The notes beneath the pieces are model-generated. The model saw only the letters and a list, made by a program, of their open reading frames with translations. It made no database searches and was not told the origin of the DNA. The translations under genes were made by a program, and so were the position numbers. 64,000 nt of DNA from Paenibacillus sp. HWE-109 (lineage in GTDB: Bacteria > Bacillota > Bacilli > Paenibacillales > NBRC-103111): positions 2,418,001 through 2,482,000 of the forward strand of contig NZ_CP091881.1 in the NCBI RefSeq assembly GCF_022163125.1. Reading direction: 5' to 3'. Positions 35,677 through 44,345 of this stretch are shown piece after piece (position 1 is the first letter of the stretch; every line of letters begins with the position of its first letter).

Positions 35677-37596
35677 ATGGAAATTAAAGTTTCGTTGTCG
35701 GATGGATCAATCAGGAGGTATCCGCTTGGCACCACAGTTGAACAAGTTGCTGAGTCAATAAGTATGGGCTTGAAGAAACAGGCAGTCGCCGGAAAGGAAA
35801 ATGGAAAGCTCGTTGATTTGAACTATCCAATCCAGCAGGATGGCCTAATCGAAATTGTAACTCTGGATAGCAAGGAAGGATTAGAGGTCTATAGGCATAC
35901 AACCGCTCATATCATGGCTCAAGCGATTAAGCGAATTTATGGGAGCAAAGCAGTTAAGCTCGGCATAGGACCTGTGATTGAGGATGGCTTCTATTATGAT
36001 ATGGATCTTGAAAAGCCGCTTTCCCCTGATGATCTTGGATTGATTGAGAAAGAGATCGAAAAAGTGATCCAAGAAAATGTGCCGATTGTCCGCCGAATCG
36101 TTAGTCGGGCGGAAGCGATACAAATTTTTGAAGAACTTGAAGATCCTTTGAAACTGGAGTTGATTCGTGATTTGCCAGAAGAGGCGGTCATCACCATCTA
36201 TGATCAAGGTGAATTTCTGGATTTATGCCGTGGCCCTCATCTTCCTTCAACAGGCAGAGTTAAAGCATTTAAATTACTGAGTGTTGCTGGCGCATATTGG
36301 CGCGGCGATTCAAAGAATAAGATGCTGCAGCGCATTTATGGTACTTCCTTTCCTAAGAAGAGCCAGTTAGAAGAACATCTGCACGTCCTTGAAGAAGCGA
36401 AGAAACGCGATCACCGCAAGCTGGGCAAGGAACTCGAGCTGTTTATGTTTTCGGAAGAAGCGCCTGGCATGCCTTTCTTTTTGCCTAAGGGGATGACTAT
36501 CCGCACAGAGTTGGAGAATTTTGCCCGTGAGCTGCAAAGACAGCGGGATTACGATGAAGTGCGGACACCGCTCATGATGAACAATCGTGTTTGGGAGCAA
36601 TCCGGACATTGGGATCACTACAAAGAGAATATGTACTTCACGAATGTCGATGATACGAAATTTGCGCTCAAACCAATGAACTGTCCGGGACATATGCTTA
36701 TTTTCAAAAATGCGCTTCACTCTTATCGGGAATTGCCTATCAGACTTTCGGAGTTTGGACAAGTGCATCGTCACGAGTATTCCGGAGCATTGAATGGGAT
36801 GATGCGGGTGCGGACATTTTGCCAGGATGATGCTCATTTATTCGTATTGCCCGAGCAAATAGAAGACGAAATTGGACGAATCATCTCGCTGATTGACCAT
36901 GTCTATCAAGTACTAGGCTTCGAATATAAGGTTGAGTTATCCACTCGTCCCGAAGATTCCATGGGCTCCGAGGAGCTTTGGGATCAGGCTGAAAAGTCTC
37001 TGGCGAATGTGCTTGATAAGCTGGGCATTGATTATGTTGTTAATGAAGGCGATGGAGCCTTCTATGGTCCCAAAATTGATTTTCACATTTTGGATGCCCT
37101 CAAACGAAGCTGGCAGTGCGGGACGATTCAATTGGATTTCCAGATGCCGGAGAAATTCGATCTCACTTACATCGGTGAAGATAGCCTCAAGCATCGGCCG
37201 GTGGTTATACATCGCGCTTTGTACGGCTCTATCGAGCGCTTTATCGGTATTTTGACAGAACATTTTGTTGGCGCATTCCCTGTATGGCTCTCTCCGGTCC
37301 AAGCGAAAGTTCTGCCTGTCTCAGATCATTATCTGGACTATGCGTTCCAAGTGAAGAAGCAGTTAGAACAGGCTGGCATCCGTGTAGAAGTAGATGGAAG
37401 AAACGAGAAGTTGGGTTACAAAATTCGTGAAGCGCAGCTTGAGAAAGTACCTTATATGCTTGTACTTGGCGAGACAGAGAAGAACTCGGAAAGCGTAGCT
37501 GTACGCAAACGGGGAGAGGGAGATCTCGGCTCTGTGAGTATTCAAGCGTTCGTCGAGCGTATCAAACAAGAAATACATGCCAAAGAACTAATTTAA
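35677..37596 (+). CDS. thrS: Threonine--tRNA ligase
   Basis: Charges tRNA-Thr. 639 aa, the normal length. Domains: TGS (1-62), the editing-like second domain (~65-215; includes HTTAHIMAQA and DLCRGPHLP), the class II catalytic core (~240-535; MNCPGHMLIF with the zinc-ligand Cys, RVRTFCQDDAHLF, and LDFQMPEKFDL) and the anticodon-binding domain (~540-639). Start ATG 35677 sits 8 nt after GGAGG; the frame continues upstream through the leader without meaning. Controlled by the T-box. A terminator follows. Confidence 0.97.
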   Translation: MEIKVSLSDGSIRRYPLGTTVEQVAESISMGLKKQAVAGKENGKLVDLNYPIQQDGLIEIVTLDSKEGLEVYRHTTAHIMAQAIKRIYGSKAVKLGIGPVIEDGFYYDMDLEKPLSPDDLGLIEKEIEKVIQENVPIVRRIVSRAEAIQIFEELEDPLKLELIRDLPEEAVITIYDQGEFLDLCRGPHLPSTGRVKAFKLLSVAGAYWRGDSKNKMLQRIYGTSFPKKSQLEEHLHVLEEAKKRDHRKLGKELELFMFSEEAPGMPFFLPKGMTIRTELENFARELQRQRDYDEVRTPLMMNNRVWEQSGHWDHYKENMYFTNVDDTKFALKPMNCPGHMLIFKNALHSYRELPIRLSEFGQVHRHEYSGALNGMMRVRTFCQDDAHLFVLPEQIEDEIGRIISLIDHVYQVLGFEYKVELSTRPEDSMGSEELWDQAEKSLANVLDKLGIDYVVNEGDGAFYGPKIDFHILDALKRSWQCGTIQLDFQMPEKFDLTYIGEDSLKHRPVVIHRALYGSIERFIGILTEHFVGAFPVWLSPVQAKVLPVSDHYLDYAFQVKKQLEQAGIRVEVDGRNEKLGYKIREAQLEKVPYMLVLGETEKNSESVAVRKRGEGDLGSVSIQAFVERIKQEIHAKELI

Positions 37597-37612
37597 AATA
37601 GCAGTACAGTTA

Positions 37613-37661
37613 AGGCTTCACTTGCGCTTAAACTTGAGCGTTGGTGAAGCTTTTCTTTCTT
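37613..37661 (+). terminator. Intrinsic terminator after thrS
   Basis: GCTTCAC and GCGCTT pair with GAGCGTT and GTGAAGC around an AAACT loop, followed by TTTTCTTTCTT. Confidence 0.85.
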
Positions 37662-37730
37662 GATGAAGCAGCTGAAAATGAGTGATAATAAATCATAAGT
37701 AAATTTCCATACAGAAAAGAGTGACGATCG

Positions 37731-38291
37731 ATGACTTGGGAATACATGACGACCGAGACGTGGGATGAAGCGCTATGGCTGCAAGCTGAAAGCGTGTATA
37801 ACGAGGCTTTTCCTAAGCATGGCAGGAAACCGCGAGAGCTGATCCGACGGATGTTCCAAAGAGGCATTTGCACGCTTCATATTTGGCGCGATCCAACTCA
37901 AGTTGTTGCCATGGCGCTCACGGCGACGAATCAGGAGACCAAGGTACTCATTATTGATTATATAGCTGTTCGCAAATCTCAGCGGGGGAAAGGTCTGGGC
38001 CGAACTTGCCTAGCAGATATTCGGCATTGGGCGAAGACCCAAGGGAACTGCCGGGAGCTTGTTATTGAAGTTGAAGCTGAAATGACGGAAGAGAATATAG
38101 CCCGTATAGCGTTTTGGCAAAAGGTCGGATTTCATTTGACCGATTATGTCCACACGTATGTGTGGGTTCCCGAAACTTACCGGGCTATGTATTTGGATTT
38201 GGATGAACAATCGGAACTTCCGGATGATGGGCAGACCCTATTCACTCATATTACGGACTACCATGAAAAAGCCTATCGCGGCAGAGGGTGA
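37731..38291 (+). CDS. GNAT family N-acetyltransferase
   Basis: 186 aa. Acetyl-CoA binding motif A is VRKSQRGKGLGRTCLADI near residues 83-100; motif B-like ENIARIAFWQKVGFHLTDY follows. The acceptor is unknown. A C-terminal extension of ~45 residues with YVWVPETYRAMYLDL resembles GNATs that modify small molecules. A weak AGAGTGACG site precedes the start. Confidence 0.87.
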   Translation: MTWEYMTTETWDEALWLQAESVYNEAFPKHGRKPRELIRRMFQRGICTLHIWRDPTQVVAMALTATNQETKVLIIDYIAVRKSQRGKGLGRTCLADIRHWAKTQGNCRELVIEVEAEMTEENIARIAFWQKVGFHLTDYVHTYVWVPETYRAMYLDLDEQSELPDDGQTLFTHITDYHEKAYRGRG

Positions 38292-38469
38292 AGGGCATGT
38301 GGCATTATGGAGTAGAAAATAGGCGAAAAAGTGTTTCCCTTTTCCCGCACAATAAAGTGGTAAGCAGAAAAAAAGCACAATAGGAGATAAATCGGCGTTT
38401 TCGCATATGGTGATTAAGGTTTCAGGTTGATAAACTACTATCATTCAGAGAAATGAAAGGATTGAGCTT

Positions 38470-39306
38470 ATGCCTTACTTATCATTAACGAGTTGGAGTT
38501 TGCACCGTAATCTGGGACCTTTGCGTTGGACACGCTGGGATGAAACAGCACGTACGACATATACGGAGACGCAGGATCAACCAGAGCTTCTTACTTTATT
38601 GGAATTGCCGGCGATTCTAGCTGACAAGGGGTTCACTTCCGTTGAAATATGCCATTTTCATTTTCCAGATACTAGCGCGGGCTACCTGCAGGCTTTGAAG
38701 CAATCCTTCCAAAAGGCGGGTATTCGTTTTTATACGCTGCTTATTGAATATGGAGATATATCTAGTGCGGATGCTGGCCGCAGAGAAGCCGATCTTGCAT
38801 GGATCGAAGGTTGGATTGATATTGCGGCTAATGCTGGAGCCGAGAGGGTTCGCGTCATTGCTGGCGATGCGAATCCTGCGGATCAAGAAGCACTGGAACG
38901 TTCAGCTAACGGGCTGAGCGAGTTGGGACAGTACGCTGCTGCGAGAGGCGTGAAAGTGGTCACTGAAAACTTCCATGCGTTAACCTCGGAGGCAGACAAC
39001 TGCCTTGCCTTGTTAGAGAGATGTGGCGAAACCATTGGATTTACTTCCGATTTCGGTAATTTTAAAGGAGAAGGCAAATATAAGGCGCTTGCCAGAACGA
39101 TTCCACGCAGTGAATCCATTCATGCCAAGGCGCAAACAGATGCGGGTGGGATTCCCGATGAGGATGAGTTCATTCGCTGCATGGATCTCGTAAAGCAGGC
39201 CGGTTATGAAGGGCCGATTACGCTTGTATATGACGGGCCTGGCGACATGTGGGAAGGTATCGAGCGTGTTCGTAAGCTGGCAGCACCTTATTTCACGGTG
39301 AAATAG
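38470..39306 (+). CDS. Sugar phosphate isomerase/epimerase-like TIM barrel
   Basis: 278 aa AP-endonuclease-2-like barrel of the IolE/xylose-isomerase-type superfamily. It starts MPYLSLTSWSLHRNLGPL. Candidate metal ligands: Glu in SVEICHFHF (~55), Glu in VTENFHAL (~165), Asp in GFTSDFGNF (~195) and His in ESIHAKAQ (~219). Substrate unknown. GAAAGGATT precedes the ATG. Monocistronic as far as can be seen. Confidence 0.82.
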   Translation: MPYLSLTSWSLHRNLGPLRWTRWDETARTTYTETQDQPELLTLLELPAILADKGFTSVEICHFHFPDTSAGYLQALKQSFQKAGIRFYTLLIEYGDISSADAGRREADLAWIEGWIDIAANAGAERVRVIAGDANPADQEALERSANGLSELGQYAAARGVKVVTENFHALTSEADNCLALLERCGETIGFTSDFGNFKGEGKYKALARTIPRSESIHAKAQTDAGGIPDEDEFIRCMDLVKQAGYEGPITLVYDGPGDMWEGIERVRKLAAPYFTVK

Positions 39307-39312
39307 TGCATC

Positions 39313-39376
39313 CCGATAAAACTTATCGGAATATAAGAAAATATAATTGACGAAGTTTAATAAAGAATGTTAATCT
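39313..39376 (+). promoter_or_regulatory. Operator-like palindrome and promoter of ABC/flavoprotein operon 1
   Basis: A perfect 7-3-7 inverted repeat CCGATAA-AAC-TTATCGG (39313-39329) lies upstream of TTGACG (39347) and TTAATC/TAATCT (39370), spacing 17-18. The 11-mer GATAAAACTTA recurs at 44917-44927 beside the TTGACG of operon 2. A repressor or activator common to both operons is implied; the Rrf2-type cysteine regulator CymR is a candidate by function only. Confidence 0.55.
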
Positions 39377-39382
39377 ATGAAT

Positions 39383-39514
39383 AGAAAAGTTTAATTCATA
39401 TTAATCCTACGGATAAACAATGAAATTAATCAACAACTTCCATACGCTTGAATTGTGACTACCGTTTAAACGGAGACGCTTTTTCTCTACCTAGAGAAAA
39501 GTGTCTTTTTTTTT
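39383..39514 (+). promoter_or_regulatory. Leader RNA with terminator before operon 1 (candidate attenuator)
   Basis: Begins after the predicted promoter and ends in a hairpin (39474-39514; AGAC.CTTTTTCTCT paired with AGAGAAAAGTGTCT, then a long T-run). The segment ACCGTTTAAACGGAGACG (39461-39478) matches ACCGTACGAACGGAGGCG in the leader of operon 2, position for position at 14 of 18. It ends inside the terminator's left arm in both. Confidence 0.5.
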
Positions 39515-39540
39515 ACCTATCAGCTAAATGGATTGGGTTG

Positions 39541-39728
39541 AGATAAGGGAACTACAAGCCGCTATACTAGCAAAAAGTGGCCTTATAGCAAGGTTGAGGG
39601 AACTACAGGGCGCTATTTTGCTGTTTGCTGGGAAATTCAGCACATTTCGTAGAAATAAGACCCTGTAGTTCCTCTATTGCGTCAACATCCCTGCTATTTA
39701 CCTAAATAGGGTCCTACAGTTCCCTTAA
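39541..39728. repeat. Interspersed intergenic repeat, copy B
   Basis: Shares the full layout of copy A at 25245-25435: GGGAACTACAAGCCGCTA (39547), GGGAACTACAGGGCGCTA (39598), TTTGCTGTTT, CATTTCGTAGAAATAAGACC, then inverted TGTAGTTCC (39664) and TACAGTTCCC (39715). It sits between the leader hairpin of operon 1 and the first gene's ribosome binding site, so read-through transcripts would carry it. Confidence 0.8.
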
Positions 39729-39789
39729 TAGGACGTGTCGCATGGTGACTACACTGATTTTCTTACATTTTAAAGAGGAGTTGATCTTC

Positions 39790-40566
39790 ATGAGCGAACC
39801 ATTATTGAAAATCCAACATTTAAACAAAACGTTTCAGTCGAACAAAGGGTCTGTTCAAGCGCTGCATAACATCCAATTGCATGTAAAAGAGGGAGAGTTT
39901 ATTACCGTCATTGGTCCAAGCGGCTGCGGCAAAAGCACGCTGCTCAAAATTATAGCAGGACTGGATGTTCAATACTCTGGAGATGTTCATCTCGGCGGAC
40001 AGCCGATTAAGGGGCCAGGTATTGACAAAGGATTTATTTTTCAAGAGCCGCGCCTATTCCCTTGGCTGACCGTTGAAAAAAACATCGCCGCAGATCTTTC
40101 TCTCCGGGATCCAAATGTCCGCAAAAAAGTGGATGAACTGATTGGACTAGTTCGTTTAGAGGGATTTCAGAAGTCGTTTCCAAGAGAATTGTCCGGTGGG
40201 ATGGCTCAACGAGTGGCGATCGCAAGAGCTCTACTCCGGAATCCTAAGGTGCTGCTGCTTGATGAACCATTCGGAGCCTTGGATGCTTTTACGAGAACGC
40301 ATATGCAGGAAGTGCTGATCGATATTTGGCAAAAAAATAAAACGACGATGATTTTTGTCACGCATGATATTGATGAGGCGATCTATTTGGGCAATCGTGT
40401 TGTCATTCTTAAACCGCGTCCTGGCGCGATTCGGAATATTGTTTCTATTGATTTGCCGATTCCCCGCAAAAAAACAACGACATCATTTCAAGAGTTACGT
40501 CTAAAGGTGCTTAGTGAATTCGAAAAGATCGAAGAGCTGGAACTCGTAGATAGCTCTGGTATCTAA
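39790..40566 (+). CDS. ABC transporter ATP-binding protein (SsuB/TauB/NrtD type)
   Basis: ATPase of a sulfonate/nitrate/taurine-type importer, 258 aa. Walker A GPSGCGKSTLL (~residue 40), signature LSGGMAQRVAIARAL (~135), Walker B VLLLDEPFGALDAFTR, and the switch histidine in FVTHDIDEAIYLGNRVV. The FGALDAFTR form is typical of this subfamily. ATG 39790 follows AGAGGAG; a frame start at 39742 lies within the repeat-adjacent region. Works with the two permeases that follow and probably the lipoprotein at 47.1 kb. Confidence 0.92.
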   Translation: MSEPLLKIQHLNKTFQSNKGSVQALHNIQLHVKEGEFITVIGPSGCGKSTLLKIIAGLDVQYSGDVHLGGQPIKGPGIDKGFIFQEPRLFPWLTVEKNIAADLSLRDPNVRKKVDELIGLVRLEGFQKSFPRELSGGMAQRVAIARALLRNPKVLLLDEPFGALDAFTRTHMQEVLIDIWQKNKTTMIFVTHDIDEAIYLGNRVVILKPRPGAIRNIVSIDLPIPRKKTTTSFQELRLKVLSEFEKIEELELVDSSGI

Positions 40567-40583
40567 TAGGGAGGGGGATTTCG

Positions 40584-41432
40584 ATGAGCCGACAAGGACA
40601 TTTAGTTGGTGTTGAACTGGACACTGGACAGAAAAGGCCGCTGACAGATCGACAGGTGAGAGTCAAACAACGTATATATCGAACACTTCTTGGGGCACTT
40701 GTCCCCATAATCGTACTGATCGCGTGGCAGGTATTAGGTCAATTCGGAATTATTTCATCGTTGCTGTTTCCGACACCAATCCGAATCATCAACGCTGGCA
40801 TTCGCTTAATTCAAACAGGTGAGCTTTATGACAATATCAAAATCAGCGTGCTGCGAGCGCTCTCAGGCTTCGTGTTAGGAGGATCGCTTGGGCTTGCTTT
40901 CGGTATTTTCGTTGGTTTATTTCGCAAAACGGAGAGGGCGTTAGATCCAACGGTTCAAATGATTCGTATGGTGCCACATCTTGCGATTGCGCCTTTGTTT
41001 ATTTTGTGGTTCGGGATCGGTGAAACCGCCAAGGTTTTGTTAATTGCCAAAGGAGCTTTCTTTCCGCTTTATATCAATGCTTTTCTGGGAATTCGCGGCG
41101 TAGACAATAAATTGTTTGATGTGACACGTGTGCTTGGATTTAGTAAATGGAAGCAAATTATTCGTTTAACCATACCAGGAGCGCTGCCCCATATTTTACT
41201 GGGCGTTCGAATCTCGCTTGGCGTATCGTGGCTTGGCCTTGTCGTAGCGGAACTAATGGGTTCCACCTCGGGTATCGGTTATATGATGTCGGATGCGAGA
41301 CAATTTTCCAAAACACCGGTCGTTTTCGTCGGTATCCTCATTTTCGCTGTTTTCGGAATCGTGGCGGATTCGGCAGTGAGATTACTAGAACGTAAATGGC
41401 TTAGCTGGCAAGACAGTTATAAAGGAAGATAA
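40584..41432 (+). CDS. ABC transporter permease (SsuC/TauC type), first copy
   Basis: Inner membrane subunit of 282 aa with about six hydrophobic segments. The ATPase-contact loop is GVDNKLFDVTRVLGFSKWKQIIRLTIPGALP (~170-200). LIAWQVLGQFGIIS and LLFPTPIRI near the N-terminus are usual for SsuC-like permeases. Strong AGGGAGGGGG site. Similar to the next gene along its length; the pair may form a heterodimer (inference). Confidence 0.9.
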   Translation: MSRQGHLVGVELDTGQKRPLTDRQVRVKQRIYRTLLGALVPIIVLIAWQVLGQFGIISSLLFPTPIRIINAGIRLIQTGELYDNIKISVLRALSGFVLGGSLGLAFGIFVGLFRKTERALDPTVQMIRMVPHLAIAPLFILWFGIGETAKVLLIAKGAFFPLYINAFLGIRGVDNKLFDVTRVLGFSKWKQIIRLTIPGALPHILLGVRISLGVSWLGLVVAELMGSTSGIGYMMSDARQFSKTPVVFVGILIFAVFGIVADSAVRLLERKWLSWQDSYKGR

Positions 41433-41466
41433 GTGATCATTACTAAGGCATAGGAGGCGTGATGAA

Positions 41467-42324
41467 ATGAGTAATAGTGTCAAAGCGATTCGACAAGCGC
41501 CACAAGGAATCGGGGAGTCAGACAAGGGGGAACTGGGACTACTTAGAATAAAATGGTATCGGGATAAACTAAATGACATCGTCATCGGCTCGATTTTGCC
41601 GTTATTAATTGTAGTTATCTGGCAACTTTCAGGTGACTTAGGGCTGTTCTCACCTACTTTTCTACCTACTCCTTGGCAAATTGCTTCTGAATTTCGCACC
41701 TTAATAGCATCCGGCGAGCTCTCGCAGCACTTAGCGATTTCCCTGCAACGAGCGGCCATCGGTTTTGTAATTGGGGGATCGATAGGGCTTATTTTCGGGT
41801 TTTTCGTTGGTTTTATTCAAAAGCTGGAATTTATGCTCGATCCGTCGTTCCAAATGCTGCGGATGATTCCTCATTTGGCGATCGCTCCGCTTATTATTCT
41901 GTGGTTTGGCTTTGGGGAAGTATCCAAGATTGTGATCATCGCAAATGGCGCTTTTTTCCCGATGTATATCTATACATTTTTGGGAATTCGCAGTGTAGAT
42001 CATAAGTTTTTCGAGGTGGCTCAAGTGCTGAATTTCAGCAAATCGAAGCAGATTTTCCGTTTAATTCTTCCGGCCTCGTTGCCTGGTATTTTGTTAGGGC
42101 TGCGCTTATCTGTAGCTATTTCATGGTTAGGTCTAGTGGTCGCAGAATTGATCGGCTCTCAGGAAGGAATCGGTTTCCTGATCAATTATGGCAAGCAGAA
42201 TTCAAGTGCTGAACTTATTTTTGTCGGTGTTATTATTTTTGCTGTGATCGGCAAACTCGTGGATTCGCTCGTGCGTTTGCTGGAAAGAAAATGGCTGAGC
42301 TGGAGAGACAGCTTTCAAGGCTAG
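41467..42324 (+). CDS. ABC transporter permease (SsuC/TauC type), second copy
   Basis: 285 aa, a paralogue of the preceding permease: VVIWQLSGDLGLFSPTFLPTP, MLRMIPHLAIAPLIILWFGFGE, and the EAA-type loop near SVDHKFFEVAQVLNFSKSKQIFRLILPASLP. Most sulfonate importers use one permease gene, so two adjacent different copies are notable. GGAGG precedes the ATG. The following flavoprotein gene starts 23 nt after its stop. Confidence 0.9.
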   Translation: MSNSVKAIRQAPQGIGESDKGELGLLRIKWYRDKLNDIVIGSILPLLIVVIWQLSGDLGLFSPTFLPTPWQIASEFRTLIASGELSQHLAISLQRAAIGFVIGGSIGLIFGFFVGFIQKLEFMLDPSFQMLRMIPHLAIAPLIILWFGFGEVSKIVIIANGAFFPMYIYTFLGIRSVDHKFFEVAQVLNFSKSKQIFRLILPASLPGILLGLRLSVAISWLGLVVAELIGSQEGIGFLINYGKQNSSAELIFVGVIIFAVIGKLVDSLVRLLERKWLSWRDSFQG

Positions 42325-42347
42325 ATGAACATCAAGGGGGGAAACCG

Positions 42348-43946
42348 ATGAGCTCAGCCGAGGTTGTAAAATGGGAGGCCGATGTCTTAGTTATCGGCGG
42401 CGGTCCCGCAGGGGCATGGGCAGCATGGAGCGCAGCCCAACAGAATGCCAAGGTGATTTTGGTTGATAAAGGCTACTTGGGATCGAGCGGAGCTACGGCT
42501 CCCGGAGGAACGAATCTCTTGTATTTACCGCCAGATCCTGAGCTTAGGGAGAAGGCTGTCCAGCAGCGCTACCGAGAGAGCGGTTATTTGGCAGAACCTG
42601 CATGGATTCACCGTGTACTGGATCAAGTGTATGAGAGCTTGCTGTTGGTTGAGGGCTGGGGCTATCCGTTTCGTCGGGATGAGCAAGGTGTCCCGTTGCG
42701 CGATCATTTGCAGGGGCCTGAGTATATGAAAATCATGCGCCGCCAAGTGAAACGCGCGGGTGTGAAGATCTTGGATCAGTCACCGGCGCTTGAACTGCTG
42801 GTGGATGAGAATGGCGTTGGAGGCGCTCGCGGGATCTCAAGACTCGATGAGACAGAATGGGAAGTTCGCGCTAATGCCGTCGTAATTGCGACGGGGGGCT
42901 GCGCATTCCTCAGCAGAGGCTTGGGCTGCAATGTGCTGACGGGCGATGGCTTGCTTATGGCAAGCGAGCTTGGCGCAGAGCTGTCCGGTATGGAATTTAC
43001 GCGGCAATACGCGCCAAGTGCGGCATTTGGCACGGTAACTCGCGGCCGGCTGCTGAACTGGGCAACCTACACCGCGGAAGATGGAACCGTGCTGCAAGGG
43101 GGTGGTCCGCGTGCAGGTGACTTTCTGCCAACGATGCTGAGCAAGGGACCTGTCTATGCGGTGCTTAACCATGCAGATACCCCAGAGAAGCAGGAGATAT
43201 TACGCAAATCACATGCAATTTTCTTCCTGCCGCTGGATCGTGCGGGCATCGATCCTTTCAAGGAACGGTTCCCGCTGACGCTTCGCTACGAGGGAACCGT
43301 TCGCGGAACAGGCGGCATCCGCCTGACCGATGACAGCTGCGAATCAACGGTTCCCGGCCTTTATGCCGCCGGTGACGCCGCAACCCGTGAGCGCGTCACG
43401 GGTGCGAAGTCTGGTGGAGGCGCGTTCAACGCCTCCTGGGCGATCTCTTCCGGCACGTGGGCCGGCGCCGGCGCAGCGAAGCATGCGCTGGCCTTGGGCC
43501 GCGGCGCAGCCGGAAGGGACTTGCGACCAGCCGGCCGCTATGGCCTGGTCGACAAGGAAGCGGCACCCGAGCGCATCATCGATGCGGGGGCCTTGGTTAA
43601 GGCTGTCCAGCAAGAGGTATTCCCGCTGGACATCAACTATTTCCGCAGCGAGCCCGTGATCCGCCAATCGCTGGAGCGATTGAACGGGCTGTGGGCGAGC
43701 TTGCGGGGAACCGTGCAGCCGACGGTGCAGGGGCGGGTGCGCACGAGAGAAGTCGCGGCGATGATCGCGACAGCGCGTTGGATGTACACCGCAGCGCTGG
43801 AACGCAAGGAGACGCGTGGCTTGCATATGCTCCAAGAATACCCTGAGACAGACCCTGCACAGCAGTATCGCTTGCTGGTATCAGGGATTGATGAGATCCA
43901 CATCCGCAAAGAGGAGAAGTCTGCACAGGAGGTGTTGATCCCTTGA
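42348..43946 (+). CDS. FAD-binding oxidoreductase (fumarate reductase/AprA-like flavoprotein), copy 1
   Basis: 532 aa. N-terminal dinucleotide fold DVLVIGGGPAGAWAAWSAA with VDKGYLGSSGATAPGG (FAD binding). Further FAD-site pieces: VVIATGGCAFLSR (~180), YEGTVRGTGGIRLTDDS (~310) and VPGLYAAGDAATRERV (~330). The C-terminal helical domain is like that of the succinate dehydrogenase/APS reductase flavoprotein family. No signal peptide. ATG 42348 follows AAGGGGGG. Coupled to a ferredoxin gene, which presumably passes electrons. The 43.3-43.85 kb part is clearly more GC-rich than its surroundings. Substrate unknown. Confidence 0.87.
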   Translation: MSSAEVVKWEADVLVIGGGPAGAWAAWSAAQQNAKVILVDKGYLGSSGATAPGGTNLLYLPPDPELREKAVQQRYRESGYLAEPAWIHRVLDQVYESLLLVEGWGYPFRRDEQGVPLRDHLQGPEYMKIMRRQVKRAGVKILDQSPALELLVDENGVGGARGISRLDETEWEVRANAVVIATGGCAFLSRGLGCNVLTGDGLLMASELGAELSGMEFTRQYAPSAAFGTVTRGRLLNWATYTAEDGTVLQGGGPRAGDFLPTMLSKGPVYAVLNHADTPEKQEILRKSHAIFFLPLDRAGIDPFKERFPLTLRYEGTVRGTGGIRLTDDSCESTVPGLYAAGDAATRERVTGAKSGGGAFNASWAISSGTWAGAGAAKHALALGRGAAGRDLRPAGRYGLVDKEAAPERIIDAGALVKAVQQEVFPLDINYFRSEPVIRQSLERLNGLWASLRGTVQPTVQGRVRTREVAAMIATARWMYTAALERKETRGLHMLQEYPETDPAQQYRLLVSGIDEIHIRKEEKSAQEVLIP

Positions 43947-44284
43947 TTGAGCTCGTAAGTTCTGAACGTTGTGTAGGCTGCACGCTATGTGTGAAGGTCT
44001 GCCCTACGAATGTATTTGACAAAAATGAGGATGGGGTGCCGATCATCGCCAGGCAGGAGGATTGCCAAACCTGCTTTATTTGCGAAGCTTATTGCCCTGT
44101 AGATGCTTTGTATGTAGCGCCATTCGAAGACCCGCTGGACGTAGTTCCGAGTGAAGAAGAATTAATCCAAACCAAGCTGCTTGGCAGCTGGAGAGAAACG
44201 ATTGGTTGGGGGAAAGGACGAACGACGCTAGCGGAAGTAGATACAACGCCATTCATCGATCTTATTTTACCGCCGCGTCGCTAA
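43943..44284 (+). CDS. Two-cluster 4Fe-4S ferredoxin, copy 1
   Basis: 113 aa. Two cluster motifs: CVGCTLCVKVCPTNVF and CQTCFICEAYCPVDAL, each C-x2-C-x2-C-x3-C. The C-terminus continues ~50 residues beyond the clusters, as in AprB-like small subunits. The start is TTG 43943, which overlaps the flavoprotein stop (TTGA); the paralogue at 46776 starts with ATG at exactly the same residue, which supports this choice. GGAGGTG lies upstream. Likely electron partner of the flavoprotein. Confidence 0.9.
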   Translation: MIELVSSERCVGCTLCVKVCPTNVFDKNEDGVPIIARQEDCQTCFICEAYCPVDALYVAPFEDPLDVVPSEEELIQTKLLGSWRETIGWGKGRTTLAEVDTTPFIDLILPPRR

Positions 44285-44345
44285 TGGAAACAGATAGAAA
44301 GCCGACTAGCTCAGATCGAGTTTTGACGGCTCTTCAATCAAATAA

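Noticed and set aside
36367..36837. 156-codon minus-strand frame inside thrS
   Set aside because: Antisense to the synthetase catalytic core; no supporting signals.
43344..43835. 163-codon minus-strand frame in flavoprotein copy 1
   Set aside because: An effect of the GC-rich patch, which lacks stop codons in other frames; no start signal.
44285..44345. AGCCG...CGGCT inverted repeat between ferredoxin copy 1 and the MarR gene as a two-way terminator
   Set aside because: Only a 5-bp outer stem with a long interior and no T-run on either strand; too weak to call.
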